Shown here: piece by piece, positions 31,639-43,862 of the stretch
Layout of the letters: every line of letters starts with the position of its first letter
How positions within the stretch are numbered: position 1 is the stretch's first letter
NCBI GenBank assembly: GCA_002917075.1
Contig: NTMA01000015.1
Location: 372,001-436,000 of the forward strand
Length of the DNA: 64,000 nucleotides
Direction: 5' to 3'
Origin: Hawksworthiomyces lignivorus
Lineage: Eukaryota; Ascomycota; Sordariomycetes; Ophiostomatales; Ophiostomataceae
Made by a program: the position numbers and the translations under genes
Notes under the pieces: generated by a model
Told to the model about the DNA's origin: nothing
Seen by the model: only the letters and a program-made list of their open reading frames with translations
The model's database searches: none

Positions 31639-34038
31639 ATGGCTGTAGGTACAAGCTCAATTGACCCTGCATTGCCACAGGCTGCAGGTTATACCGTTGT
31701 TATCGCATTTGGCTTCTTAATTGCTTTTATCATGGTGCTTGCTACTCATGTTTTAAAGAAAACACTTGGCGAGGACAATCGAACTACCGAGATGTTCATG
31801 ACGGCAAACAGAAGCGTTGGTGCTGGGCTTACAACATCAGCGGTCATATCATCTTGGCTTTGGAGCACAGCCATGCTAGGAAGTAGCCTAGTTGGATACA
31901 ATTTCGGTGTTGCTGGACCATTTTGGTTTGCGGCAGGGTAAATGACCCAGTTTTCATCTCAAGTTCCTTTTCCGGTACCACCGGTTCCAAGATTGAACAT
32001 CTTCCGCAACACGAGGCTGATGGCATATCGAATAGGTGTTCACCCATGATTGTCTTTTTCTCTCTTCTTGGAATTACTTGCAAGTTACGAGTACCAGAAG
32101 CGCATACTCTCCTGGAAATTGTGAGAATCCGGTATGGTACAGTTGGCCACATAGTATGGATTGCACTCTGCCTCATCAACAACATTATTGCTATTGCAAA
32201 TATGTTGCTGGGAGCTAGCGCGGCCATTTCTGCTCTGTATGTTTTCTGTCTATTTTATTCCGGCTCCGAATTTTTTCCAAATTTGCTTTTAATGTATTAA
32301 TTGCCCTGATAGGACTGGCATGCATGAGATTGCGGCGACATTCCTCTTACCTATTGGCGTTATACTTTACACGTTTGTAGGTGGCATCAAAGCCACTTTT
32401 CTAACGGATTATTTTCATACATTCGTTATAACTATTATCGTCTGCTTCTTTACGATAAAAACTTTCACAACACCGGAGATCGGATCTCCAGGCGGTCTTT
32501 ATGATCTTATTGTTGAAGCTGGAAAAGCCCATCCTGTTTTTGGAAACAAAGATGGCTCGTACCTGACAATGACGAGCAAGAATGTATGTTTGCATCTTCT
32601 TTATCCTCTTATATAATTGAGCTGTCTGTATTTATTTCGTTAATGTATCGCTGACGTTTTAGGCAATCCTCTTTGGAATTATCCATATTCTGGCCAATTT
32701 CGGCCTTGTCATAATGGACACAGGTTTCTTCGCAAAAGCGTTCAGCGCACAACCCCAGGCTGTTGTTCCTGGATATATCATTGGTGGCATCGCCTATTTC
32801 GCTATACCTTGGTGCCTAGGGACTCTCATGAGCTTTTCTGCTCTGGGATTAGAGAATACCAGCCGCTTCCCTACGTATCCTAGACGCATGACAACAGAAG
32901 AAATATCCAATGGCCTCGTTCTCCCTTATGCTGCCATCGCTATTGCAGGAAAAGGTGGTGCTGTAGCTGTACTACTTATTACATTCATGGCCGTTACATC
33001 AACCATCTCAGCTCAAGTTATTTCTGTTTCATCTATCATTAGTTTTGATATTTATCGTCAATATTTCAACCGCAGTGCTACGGACAAAGACGCCATTCGC
33101 TGGAGCCACATCGGCGTAGTATCGTTTGGCCTTTTCTCTGCGGCCTTTTCGACTGCACTTTACTATGGAAAGGTTGACTTGGGCTGGACACTTTATATGC
33201 TAGGTGTCCTGACATGTCCGGGAATTTTCCCAACGGTTTTTACAATTTTATGGAAACAACAGTCTCAAGCCGCCGCGGTGATCTCTCCTCTACTTGGAAT
33301 GGGAACAGGTATTGGAGTGTGGCTGGGATCAGCTTCTGCTTTATATGGCGACATTAGCGTTTCTTCGACAGGCCAGACTCTACCTTGTGTATACGGTACT
33401 GTAGCTTCTGCGCTGAGTCCTTGCCTGTATTCGGTTATTATTTCTCTAGCTCGTCCTGCGGATTACGATTGGGCCGAATTCCGCAATGAGCGCCTTGCTT
33501 TCACTCAAAAAGAAGCATCCTCACATCGACAAGCACATGTGCAGGAGGCAGATGCACACAACGATAATATTGCAAATTATGCCTCAGACAAAGCGAAACT
33601 CAAGCACTGGGGCACTATAGCTGCTCTGTGGGCGGCAGCTACTTTTCTTGGACATTGGGTTCTTTGGTGAGTAAATTGAGTTAAGACGAAACTGTGATTC
33701 GTTTGAAATCCTCCAAAATGGCCCTTCATATTGTCCGCTTCGCTAACAACTATAGGCCTCTTCCCATGTATGCGTCAAAGTATGTCTTTGGGAAATCCTT
33801 CTTCGTCGCGTGGATTGTAATTGCTATCGTCTGGGTATGGTTGACAATGCTAACGGCTGGCTTTTACCCAATAATCGACGGCTGGAGACAACTGGCTGAA
33901 GTGCTCCGAGGCTTAAGCGATTGCACATTAGTGGGCCAAACCGGCAAGGGCTCTGAAACTCCAACTAGTGACACAATAGCCAATGTAGGCCCCGACAGTG
34001 ATATTGCTGAGAATATAATTATTACTGGGGGAAAATGA
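31639..34038 (+). CDS. DUR3: DUR3-like urea/polyamine transporter (sodium:solute symporter family)
   Basis: Exons 31639-31937, 32036-32236, 32313-32583, 32663-33666 and 33756-34038 give 685 residues, the size of fungal DUR3. About 15 membrane helices. Motifs: AVISSWLWSTAMLGSSLVGY, GVAGPFWFAAGCSPMI across intron 1, LRVPEAHTLLEIVRIRYG, FVGGIKATFLTDYFHT, AIAGKGGAVAVLLITFMAVT, STISAQVISVSSIISFDIY, WTLYMLGVLTCPGIFPTVF and FRNERLAFTQ. The cytosolic loop and tail are charged. DUR3 imports urea with protons and some members move polyamines. Here, next to heteroatom monooxygenases and a dipeptidase, a related nitrogenous substrate is possible. All splice phases fit, so the gene looks functional. Confidence 0.85.
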
Positions 34039-34811
34039 AGGGCGGCTAGGGTAAACGTCTCACATTCTCTGCTCGATTTTAAGTGTTGCTGTGTTTCAAG
34101 CCAAAGCGCACTAGAGGATAACCCTGACGCGGTCTTTGTAGTATTTAACCAGATTTAAGAACATAGAATAGCTATTACCTTTATGTAACATCAACCAAAG
34201 CGTTGCGTGAGAGGCGGCGCGAAAGATATATATGATGAAATATGATAAGTTGTGACACCACCGTTTTCACAAGTTATTCCGATATGATATCTGGAAGGTG
34301 ATAAGCAAAATATTCACTTCACACAGAGTGAAGTGCCTTGGTAGGAATCAGGAGCAACAAGCAAAAAAATCGAAATGCAAATAGCATAGCAAGGTTACTA
34401 TCACGACAGTAGTGGTTGCTTCGGCGGCCTATTCAGAACGAGGAACAATCTGCACGAATAAGCCTTCGGCGTCTGAGTTCAGTTTTCAGCTAATCAGAGC
34501 CGTAGATAGCTCATGAGTGTGTTTAAATCAGTAATTAGTTCGACAGTCGCATCCGCTTGGTTATTTGGTTATCTTGTTGCCTAACATTTCAAAGTTGCCC
34601 CGCTCTCCAGATAACATTCATGAAGAGCTTTTCATCGAACAATCATCGTATGCTATATCCGTCTTACCCACATAGGTGATGCAACCAGAACCGTGGTCTT
34701 TGTCATGTTTTGAAACTTAAAATGGCCTTTTAGTAAGTGTGGCTAACATCTAGGACCGATCACAGTGCTACCCAAATAGTTCATACAAATTTTTGAGCAC
34801 TACGGATCACC
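34039..34811. other. Intergenic, no gene seen
   Basis: 770 bases between the DUR3-like 3' end and the dipeptidase start; no repeat or RNA recognised. Confidence 0.5.
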
Positions 34812-36456
34812 ATGGCAAGTAGCCAGACATCCAATACTGACAGGCGTGTCGATGCTGTACCTGCACAGAGCAACTCGGCCGAAGCAGGGGACCACCATTC
34901 GCTTGTTGTTCACTCAGATGTACAGAGAGGTGGACGATGGACTTGGTTTCGCTATCCTCTTCTTGCCGCTGGTATTGCTCTCGTCTTCAGCCCTCTGACG
35001 CTTCTATGGCCCAGAGAGAGGCCAGTTAACCCCTCGGATTATGTTGAACGAACGAGACGACTACTGAAGACAACGCCGTAAGAGATATCTCTTTACCTAA
35101 ACGTGGAGAAGAAGCCGTCATCTGTGGCGTGGCAATCTGCAGCGATTTTTGTGCCTGAACATATGCTCAGTTACCTTATACAGACTCATCGATGGACACA
35201 ATGACTTGCCCTGGCAGCTCAGGATTGAGCTGCAAAATCGCATATACGATGGCCGCATTGACCTGGAGAAGAATCTTCTCGGCCACACGGATCTTCTGCG
35301 GATGCGGCAGGGCATGGTTGGAGGCCAGTTCTGGAGCGTATATGTGGACTGTGATCCTCAGCAGCAGCACTTTGAAGATCCCTCTGTAAGTCAAGTTTTG
35401 GAATTATGGGTCACTAGACGTTTTTAGTAGCATCTATTGACATGTATGCTGATATCTTTTTAGTGGGTTGTTCGAGACACCTTGGAACAAATCGACGTTA
35501 CACGGAGGTTCATCAATGAACATCCAAATCATCTCCAGTACTGCGATACAGCGGCATGCGTACGTCGGGCCTTCAAGTCTGGTCGCATTGCTAGCATGAT
35601 TGGCATCGAAGGCGGCCATCAGGTGGGTAACAGCGTCGCCAGCATTCGCCAGATGTACAATCTCGGCGCGCGTTACATCACTCTGACACACAACTGCGAC
35701 AATGCTTTTGGCACGTCAACGTCGACGGTAGCCGCTGGCGGTCCGGACAACGGTCTCCTTAAACTTGGCAAAGACGCTGTCGAGGAGATGAACCGTCTCG
35801 GCATGATTGTGGATCTATCACACGTATCGCATCAGACGATGCGGGACGTCTTGAGCATCACGCGGGCGCCTGTCATCTTCTCGCACTCAGGTGCCTACAG
35901 CGTCGAGCCACATCTGCGCCATGTGCCAGATGATGTCTTGCGATCCGTAAAAAAGAACGGCGGCATTGTCATGGCCGTCTTTGTGAGCCGCTTCTTAAAT
36001 ATGCAAAATCCAGAGCAGGCAACGATTCATGACGTAGTCGACCACATCCTGCACATTGCGACGATCTGCGGCTGGGAATGCGTCGGCATCGGTAGCGACT
36101 TCTCAGGGACTGCTTTTGTACCCATTGGCCTGGAAGATGTGTCCAAGTTTCCCCACCTGATCGAACTGCTAATGGAGCGCGGCGCAACAGACGGCCAGAT
36201 CCGCCTCCTCGCTGGCGAGAACATCCTTCGCGTGTGGGAGAAGATCGAGCGGCGTGCTCGCGAGATCCAAGCAAGTGGTGAAAAGCCCAGTGAGGCCGAG
36301 TACGAAGGCCGCAACTGGCAGAGAGGTATCAAGAACGCGCCGTGGATGTTGCGACAGAGCCGCGAGCAGAGCACAACCGATGATGTTCTAGAGATACAAC
36401 AAAGGCTCAACGTTGATCGTGACGGACACCATAGTCCCGCTGTGAAGCAAGTGTAA
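34812..36456 (+). CDS. Membrane dipeptidase (renal dipeptidase, peptidase M19)
   Basis: Zinc dipeptidase. Exons 34812-35077, 35184-35385 and 35464-36456 give 486 residues. A short cytosolic N-terminus leads into a type II membrane anchor ([20 protein letters not shown], about residues 46-65). The M19 domain follows: [13 protein letters not shown] (HxD zinc ligands), [23 protein letters not shown] (zinc-bridging Glu), [25 protein letters not shown] (His ligands), [10 protein letters not shown], and VGIGSDFSG (Asp). The metal site looks complete. Family members split dipeptides such as Cys-Gly, often after glutathione-conjugate trimming. It would act on the outside of the cell or in the lumen, feeding the neighbouring cytosolic enzymes if they share a pathway (inference). 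Confidence 0.93.
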
Positions 36457-36944
36457 GTGGACTATTTTAGATTAAACAAGACCGCCAGATTGTCGCTGGG
36501 TACACAAACAAACCCAAATAAAAAATACCATAACTTCTCGTCTCATGTTAGTATCACTTCACCGCGAAACTTGGAAGTGAACCAAGAATGTGCTTTGCTT
36601 GAGCTATATAGTAGCCAAGATGGCAAATTAGCGTAGCTTTCAATTCTTGCTTGTCAATGCTGCATCGTTATGTGCTCTTCGGTCTTGCTTCACCGACTAA
36701 AACATTTGGCAGTTTTGCCTTGCTTATCTTCGGAAGCTGGAGGTTGAGATTCGAGCACCATTGTACTTCGTTTATGGATTCAACGAAAACCAGAATAAAG
36801 GATGCGGAGATCGGGTTTTGCAACCATATACCTGAGGGAAAAACACAGCAGCAAATTTTAATGGCTGCATTGGTATTCTGACGATTCCAAATCTATTCTA
36901 TAATTCATAACAAGTCTAATTGGCTAGTTTCCTTCAAATCTATT
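36457..36944. other. Intergenic, no gene seen
   Basis: Convergent 3' flanks; nothing recognised. Confidence 0.5.
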
Positions 36945-37418
36945 TCATGCTCCAAAGACCCCCAAATCGCCTTGACGCCATGCAAGCTTGAGTTTGAGGT
37001 GCTTGATCTTCCAGAGTCCGTCTCCGGTGTCCTTGACTAAATCCACCCAGTAGAGAGAGCCGGCGAGCAGCGGTACAGTATCTGACTTCATGCCTTCACC
37101 GCTGCGGTAATGCTGCGCAAGAGCCGAGCAAGTCAACTGCGCTTTCGCCTCTGGCTCGAGGATGCTAATGCGCATGTTGGTGATAAAGTGAGTCGTGTCC
37201 ATCTTAGAGACGGAGTTGAAACTCTGGACCTTGATAGCATCAATGCCATTTATAGTCATGCCGTCGATTTCGAAGACTCCATCTTCAGTAAAGGCAGATT
37301 CGAGGAGCGCCACATCGTCTGTGTCGTACGCGAGCACACAGCGGTAGATTGCGTCTGCAATGGCTTCGCGGCCGCTGAGGGCCGGTGTTAGAGAAGCGCT
37401 CAGGGATGGAAAAGACAT
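36945..37418 (-). CDS. SnoaL/NTF2-like fold protein
   Basis: Single-exon 157-residue protein. The pattern GREAIADAIYRCVLAYDTDD, LLESAFTEDGVFEIDGMTI, GIDAIK, THFITNMRISILEPEAKAQL, LAGSLYWVDLVKDTGDGLW and KIKHLKLKLAWRQGD is that of the SnoaL-like_4/NTF2-like cone fold. Members are small cyclases, isomerases, dehydratases or orphan proteins. The conserved Tyr/Asp early helix and the THFITN strand are present. No signal peptide. It ends the catabolic-looking run; a role on the product of the monooxygenases is possible but not shown. Confidence 0.85.
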   Translation of the reverse strand: MSFPSLSASLTPALSGREAIADAIYRCVLAYDTDDVALLESAFTEDGVFEIDGMTINGIDAIKVQSFNSVSKMDTTHFITNMRISILEPEAKAQLTCSALAQHYRSGEGMKSDTVPLLAGSLYWVDLVKDTGDGLWKIKHLKLKLAWRQGDLGVFGA

Positions 37419-38517
37419 GATGACAGGCTGAGGACGAGAGTGGTGCTCTATTATGCCAAGAGGAGAGGCTCAGATTGAATTACAACAGCAAAGGAGGATA
37501 CGGTGTACATATAGCAAACTAGCTAGCCCCAGTTACCTATTTGGGCGGTCCTTTGATGCCTACTTCCGGCCTTAATTCCGGCAGCCCATCTCCAGAGCAA
37601 GGGATGGGACGCCCAACTAACAAAAAAACCTAAAGTTGGTGGACATGTTTGTTTTCTGAACGGTGCATTTGCAGCATGCGCGAAAGGACGAGGTAAAGAG
37701 CCTTGCTCACGTGGGCGCGCAGAAAACATATAGCTGAAAATTCGGCCCGGCTATGCTGCATCGGGCCGGCCTCTTGGGCTCGGGCCGGCCGTACGCTGTC
37801 TCTACCACGTCTTACAAAGAAACATTTAATTTTGTTCCTCTGAGCATCTTTAGACTCTTGTGATGATTCATGCTTTCGTTAGGTAGATTACGGTACCTGC
37901 GTCTCTAGTGTTGTTCGTTGGGGTAGCTGATCAGCCTGGTCATCTTGCTCTCGAGGCCCTCATATTGCCCAAGAAGACCAACAAGCGGCCTGGTACGCTG
38001 ATTGGCCTTTAATAACTACAGAATTGGAGAATTAGGGAGTAAGGACACGATTTTGAAGCGGGGGGATTTTGGAATGCTATTGCTGGAGCGGGCTGTTTGG
38101 GGGCGTAAGCCAGCTAAGAATAACTACGGGAAAGTGTAATCTCAAATACGGGGTATTGTGTTCGGGGAAGAGGATGTGTGGGTCAATCCCCGAGTAGGAT
38201 AGCCGAAAGCTGACTTACTTTTGTGCGAACTGCGGAGATACGGGTGGATTCGGACCGGGTCCACTCTGTCTTGCGTGCTTGTTCTTATCGTATAGAGAAG
38301 TATTTCACCGCTTTCTTTATCTGCAGTCTTTAGGAGTCTCGAGTCAAACACCTCGAGTCAGTATGTTGAACCTCGGCGCAAAATGACCCACAACAAATAT
38401 CGATACAAGCAGTTTGTTTTTGTACAGCTCTTTTGACACTGATTGTTCAAAGTTCTGTGTAGCCATATCCTCATCTTGTTCTTTTTCTTTTTGCTTCACT
38501 CATTCACCATTTACCAT
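37419..38517. other. Intergenic, no gene seen
   Basis: 1.1 kb. Includes a G+C-rich patch near 37740-37790 with GGCCGG repeats; otherwise featureless. Confidence 0.5.
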
Positions 38518-39084
38518 ATGGCTGCTTCGACCAAGCAGACCTCTGCAGGCGGCCCTGGGCCAAAGGAATATGTTTTCTGCCACTACACACATCCAGCTCC
38601 GCCATCTTCACGATGTGCTCCACCACCACCTTCGCGTCCGACAGCTTTATCTGACAGCCCTGCGAAAACAATAGCCGTTATCCATACGCCATATTGGCAA
38701 ATGCAAACCGAAGATATACTCTCGATGTACGTCGAAGCAATACACCTAGAGGACCAGGCAGACGGCGAATGTCTGTCGATGCCAATGCTGCCAGAACAGA
38801 ATGCGGGAACTACATGTCATAATTGGAAGACAAAACTATGCAGCCATTTACGCCTGACGAACGACGAACGCGCATTCTTGTTAGAACTCACAGGTCGGCG
38901 GAAAGAGGTCCCGGGAGCTGGCGAGCTTGAGCATCCTGGGAAACGGAAGAAAACGACATTGGCCTCAAACCTAGTGCCTGCTTCACATTCACTGTGGAGG
39001 AAGCAGTGCCAGGGACCCAAAGAACTGCAAGAATTCGAGTGCTGGCTGTGGGATAAATATGACGAGCTATCGAACCGGCTGTAA
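38518..39084 (+). CDS. Hypothetical protein, 188 residues
   Basis: Uninterrupted frame with a sensible ATG after a pyrimidine-rich leader. The N-terminal third is Pro/Ser-rich (HPAPPSSRCAPPPPSRPTAL). The rest is more ordered: IAVIHTPYWQMQTEDILSMY, WKTKLCSHLRLTNDERAFLL, a basic patch PGKRKKT and a C-terminal FECWLWDKYDELSNRL. No domain recognised. Composition and length make a real gene likely but not certain; no introns or partners indicated. Confidence 0.5.
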   Translation: MAASTKQTSAGGPGPKEYVFCHYTHPAPPSSRCAPPPPSRPTALSDSPAKTIAVIHTPYWQMQTEDILSMYVEAIHLEDQADGECLSMPMLPEQNAGTTCHNWKTKLCSHLRLTNDERAFLLELTGRRKEVPGAGELEHPGKRKKTTLASNLVPASHSLWRKQCQGPKELQEFECWLWDKYDELSNRL

Positions 39085-40416
39085 GCAGGGTTTTACTTGT
39101 TTTGCTATTGTTGAAAAATGGAAAAGGAGTCGAGACGAATGTTAGAAGTTTTGGAATCGGAAGGGTATTTTCGTTTCTTTATTTTTTTAAGAGGGAGAAA
39201 GGGCGTTGCATTGTTTGCACGGTATGGCCACTCTGACGAGACTAGTATTCTTTAAGCATTTATGAACATGAAACGCAACCATACAATGATAATTTCACAT
39301 ACTGTTATTTGGAAGGTCTGCGAACCACATATTCTATTGTCATGGTTTCTACATGTTGTCCCTGTGGTGTGACTCATTCCAAACCGTTTACTTTTGACAA
39401 TGGTTGAACACACTTCTTCCCAGTATCATGTATGAGAATTTGATACTCCTCAGTAGAACAAAGGCAAAAGGAGTACTCGCGCTGATTACGATAGATTTTT
39501 TATTTATTCAGCAGTGTTGTTTCTCATCTTCCCAGCTGCTAGCTGTAGTCTGCTGCACGCCGGTAATCCCTAATTCTTTTAAGCGTGGTGGAGCTAGGTC
39601 GCAGCTCAAAGCAAAACTGCGTACCCGGATTTCTTACCTCAGCCCAAGACTGCTGGTAAACAGATATTCCAAGGTTCTTTTTTTCATGATCTTATGCGCA
39701 TTGCATAATTGATCTAAATGTCTAAGTAGAGATGGATTTTCTCACTATCAGAACTAAGCATTGATCTTCAAGTTAGGTTGAGTATGACACTCATTCCAAA
39801 GAGTCCAAGACGCTACATAGATCCCGGCTGATGTCTGCTCGAAGACCATATTCTAAATTAAGTTCCCACTATTTCTTTGGGGGAATCACCGAATGGTAGC
39901 AAGCTGAAGAATGCCGGTCCGCTAATCAACGGACTTTGCCTTAAACCCGTCTATCCGTTAGCGGAATGAACTCTGTTCCCCGAACGATGCAAAACGAACG
40001 TATTCATTGGTACTCACCACACTGGTGAAATATTTTTTCTTTCCCAGCCGTGTTTTCTATTTCTTGTAACTTCATTTTGCCTTTATTGGCAGCAAAACTA
40101 TACCTCGATTATTACCAGTTTTACCGCTTCTACAAAGCTTTTCATTCCACGGCTGCTATTTGTTGTTCGGAGACTGACACTGGCATAATATACTTCGAAT
40201 ACTTGCAATATCTATTTTTACAAGAGGCATTCTGGCGTGTTCTAGCATAAAAGGAGAGAAAACAGGCAAACCAAGGTTCTCATACAGATAAAATCTTGTA
40301 TAAATGAAAGCATCTAGTTTGTGATCTCAACTAGGTATTGCTGTAATTTCTACTTCTACCTTCTACCAAATGGCATAAAGCAAATCGAAATGAGCGTGAC
40401 AATCTTAGTATGCAAG
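39085..40416. other. Intergenic, no gene seen
   Basis: 1.3 kb upstream of the tyrosinase gene; A+T-rich, several short unsupported frames. Confidence 0.5.
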
Positions 40417-41957
40417 ATGGCGCTGATCCGTGTGACATTACTACTTTGTGTTTGCTTTTCACTGTTTTCACCGGCAGCTTTTGTGGCTGGCGTCGCCGTA
40501 CCTCCACGGATAAGTGTTAGAGGGCCTTGCCAAGCGAGAGTCCAACGAAAGGCATGGTGAGAAGAACAATCCTAGTCAAGAAACTATGATCTCAACCCAA
40601 ACCACCACCTGACTTGCTATTGATTTGAAATACAGGCACAACTTATCTACCTTCGAGAAAGACAGCTATATCAATGCCACGCTCTGCCTGATGAACTTGC
40701 CACCTGCTTCTGGCCTCGCCGGGGCAAAGTCACGTTGGGATGAGCTACAGTATGCCCATATTGCACAAGCCGACTACATTCACTTCGTGGTATGTCTCAC
40801 GAGCCTCACGGCGCAGACTTCCAGAGAAATAACAGTTCACGTGTTAGGCGCCTTTTCTTCCATGGCATCGATATTTTCTCGGCGTACACGAGCACCTTAT
40901 CCGCAATGAATGTGGCTACAAAGGTGTCATGCCGTAAGTTGCCACTTCTTTCTGTTTGTTTCCGCTCTTATGGTCACTATCTTACAATTTGCTACGAAGA
41001 TACTGGAACGAGACAGTAGACTCTGCAAACCTCACGGCATCCTCAGTCTTAGATGCCACTCATGGCTTCGGCGGCAATGGCGATGCTGATGACCACTGCG
41101 TGCGCCACGGACCGTTTGCTAACTTGACGCTTCACTTGGATGAAAAGCTGAACCGTACGAACTACTGCCTTACGCGCCTCGTGGATAGCTGCACATTCAA
41201 AGCTGCGGAGCAGGCAAATGTTGATGCCTGCATGAAGAAAACAACGTTCCAAGGCGCTTGGCACTGCATCGAGGGCTTGCCACATATGGCGGGCCACGGC
41301 GGTGTAGGTGGTGTGGTGTGTAATCAAATGCGACTCCTATGCTATATTCCTTTCTCCGTGTTTCGTCCACCTAGTTAACAAGTGTCTTGTCCCTAGATGG
41401 TCAACGTCTGGCTCAGCCCTGGCGACCCTATTTTTTATTTGCACCATGGCTGGATAGACCGGTTGTGGTGGAAATGGCAGTCAAAGGATCCAGAAACACG
41501 GCTGCATGCCATCAGCGGGCCTAACCTTCCGGCCACTTTCACAATGGCTCATTCACCTTCGGGGGCCAGCGGCATGCCACCGACATCCATTGGTGGCCCA
41601 AACCCCCGAGATCTACTTCATCTTCGTGAACACCTTTTCCCGGAATCTTTTTCCATATCACCGGGTCCTTTGTCAGATCCAACACTCCAGTGCCCCACGC
41701 CCTTTGCTGGTAGCAATTTTACGACTCCAGCAAATTTCACGCTTCCTGCCAACACCAGCGGCACATTTCCGCCAAGTCCCATACCGGGCGACACCGCCCC
41801 TCATCTTAATCACGCTATTATTGATTATTTCTATGACGGAGGCAATATGACAACACTGAACCACACCTTGTGGTCAGCGGGGATTCGGCCAAATGCTACG
41901 ATCGGAGACGTCATGTCAATTGATAGCCCGCTCGTCTGTGTAGAATACCTAGATTAG
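40417..41957 (+). CDS. Secreted tyrosinase (type-3 copper monooxygenase)
   Basis: Exons 40417-40556, 40636-40789, 40848-40933, 41000-41315 and 41397-41957 give 418 residues. It oxidises phenols to o-quinones with a dinuclear copper centre. MALIRVTLLLCVCFSLFSPA is a signal peptide. CuA ligands: YAHIAQADYIHFVAPFLPWH, giving HxxxxxxxH...H; the FLPWHRYF part appears only if intron 2 ends at GTGTTAG (40847). CuB: HMAGHGGVGG and then DPIFYLHHGWIDRLWW. Many N-glycosylation sites (NAT, NLT, NRT, NFT, NHT). The protein ends shortly after the catalytic domain, so it belongs to the short fungal tyrosinases without the long C-terminal lid extension. A start 27 bases upstream (40390) is possible. Confidence 0.92.
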
Positions 41958-42551
41958 GTTGTAGGCACATCGGAAAAAGCCAAGGTTTGAAGAAAATTGA
42001 CCTGATTTAGATTAATTTGCATTTGTCCGCTTCGACACAAAATCGTCCGCTTCAAGTTCTAATCTCTTATTCGCAGTTTGTCTGAACCTCATGCTTTGTC
42101 CCCCCCTGTGTACCAAGTCCCGGCTTCTTGTAGGTTGTGTGTTTCTTAGTAACATTAAGGACGCCAATGGCCCAAATGAAAGTAGCTTAGGAGAAAAAAA
42201 TTCACTGTCCTCGTTAAGATCTGCAACATTTAGCTTGAAGCTCGGTGCTGGCGATGAGATACGATAAACCAAAGCATATCAGGGTGACAATGAGCTGGCG
42301 TTCGGAAAGCTATTTTGCTTAATAATTTCTTTAGAGTGGTCCGAGCGCCCATTCTGAAGCAGATCATTTTGAAGATGAAAGATGGTTAACTGTCAATGCG
42401 CCGTACCTGGCGGCAAATAAAGTTGGTTATCTCTTGGTATGCAGGTAGTCAATATTTCTCCCCTCATTTTCCACGGACCGCTCCGCTCCTGCTGACCCCA
42501 CACGAGCTCTGATGCCCACAGAAACGCAAATATTGGACATTCTCCTCAGCG
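41958..42551. other. Intergenic, no gene seen
   Basis: About 590 bases; nothing recognised. Confidence 0.5.
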
Positions 42552-43862
42552 ATGGATCCTTTTTCGCTTCCACATATGCTACTTCTCGATCTCTTAAAGT
42601 TCATTCCCGATTTACAGTCATTACAGAGCCTCCGACGCGCTTCTCCGTCTGTGAATGGTTTCTTGCATTTGAGGGGCTACGCCGCGGAGATCACGGAAAC
42701 CATCATCGCGTCGCGACTCATTGAATCCACCCAAATTCTTATTCGCACGGCCATCTTGATTACATGGGGTCCAGACCCAGTGAATATAGAATTAAATTCG
42801 CTTGAGGACCTCCACAACCTTATTCATATCGACGCGCCCAAACGTCGTGATTCAACCGATTCCATCAACGCCGTAGAACTGCCTGGGGCTGTTGGCCTTA
42901 CCACATGGATTGATCTTCCAACAGCGGCTGTGTTGTCCGTCTTGGTACTATCGTCGCAAGTACAGAAACTTACACATTATTGCTTTCATACTCTGCTGGA
43001 CAGGGCTCTAGCATCGAAGCCTCGCCGGCCGATTGACCCCAGGTTCAGCTACCGTGAATACGGACGAGAACTGGAGCAAGCCAAGCAGGCGGGCTCGGGC
43101 GCTTGGCCGTTACAGCCAATACCGGCATCTCAGCCTGTCTCGCCAGGCTCAGCAGCTACAGATCAGCCGACTTGGGGCGAGCAACAATGCTTGGAATTAG
43201 GGGCTTGGTCATTTATCCTGTACAGCCTTCTGATGAACCTGTCAGATTCTAGTAGATATACGTGGCCATTCATCGCCGAGCGCGTCACCTTCGAAGATTT
43301 CTGGAAGCGTATGCCTGCGCAGCCTTTACACAACTCTTTAAGTGCTATTGCTAGAGGCGTATATGTCACGGATACGGGAGTTTCTGCATTGGTAAAGCAA
43401 GTCCGTGAATGGGATAAGACCTGCTGCAGCGGCGCCAATATCTTGGAGGGAGACGACACATTCCTTCTCCCGCCAGAGTGGGATCTGAAAAAGAGCTTAC
43501 GTGGCGGCATATCCCGCGAAGCGGTCATGTTCAGTTATGAGAACACAATTTGGACTTGGTGGAGCCCCATATTCCAGGCCGATACTAGATGCTGGAAAAG
43601 GCTTGGACTCGAGATCTGGTCGAAGAAGAGGCTTGCAAGTCTAGGCTTCATGGTCCACTCTCTTAGCAGCGCGGATATGCGTAGGAATCAGCCTACGGTA
43701 GGGCAGATACGGTCCCAAGAATCTGATCTGCATGCGAATTTGTTCGCATGGAGAAGCGTTATGACAGATTATCAAGTACATCGAATGGAGAAACGGCGAC
43801 AGAAAAAATTGGAACAGGTGACCCTTAACTTTCAACGAAGAAGCGGAGTCAGAAATAGATAA
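42552..43862 (+). CDS. F-box-like fungal protein
   Basis: Single-exon, 436 residues. The N-terminus MDPFSLPHMLLLDLLKFIPDLQSLQSLRRASPS has the LP...LL.L...L.SL..LR..S pattern of an F-box, which would link it to an SCF ubiquitin ligase through Skp1. The body is long and helical, with WIDLPTAAVLSVLVLSSQVQ, LELGAWSFILYSLLMNLSD and a basic C-terminus (HRMEKRRQKKLEQVTLNFQ). No LRR, WD or kelch repeats are visible. Many such proteins exist in filamentous fungi without known targets. Confidence 0.75.
   Translation: MDPFSLPHMLLLDLLKFIPDLQSLQSLRRASPSVNGFLHLRGYAAEITETIIASRLIESTQILIRTAILITWGPDPVNIELNSLEDLHNLIHIDAPKRRDSTDSINAVELPGAVGLTTWIDLPTAAVLSVLVLSSQVQKLTHYCFHTLLDRALASKPRRPIDPRFSYREYGRELEQAKQAGSGAWPLQPIPASQPVSPGSAATDQPTWGEQQCLELGAWSFILYSLLMNLSDSSRYTWPFIAERVTFEDFWKRMPAQPLHNSLSAIARGVYVTDTGVSALVKQVREWDKTCCSGANILEGDDTFLLPPEWDLKKSLRGGISREAVMFSYENTIWTWWSPIFQADTRCWKRLGLEIWSKKRLASLGFMVHSLSSADMRRNQPTVGQIRSQESDLHANLFAWRSVMTDYQVHRMEKRRQKKLEQVTLNFQRRSGVRNR

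Noticed and set aside
40848..40909. Apparent +1 frameshift in the tyrosinase CuA motif (GCCTTTTCTTCC)
   Set aside because: Using the acceptor at 40847 removes the shift and yields an intact copper motif in phase with all other exons.
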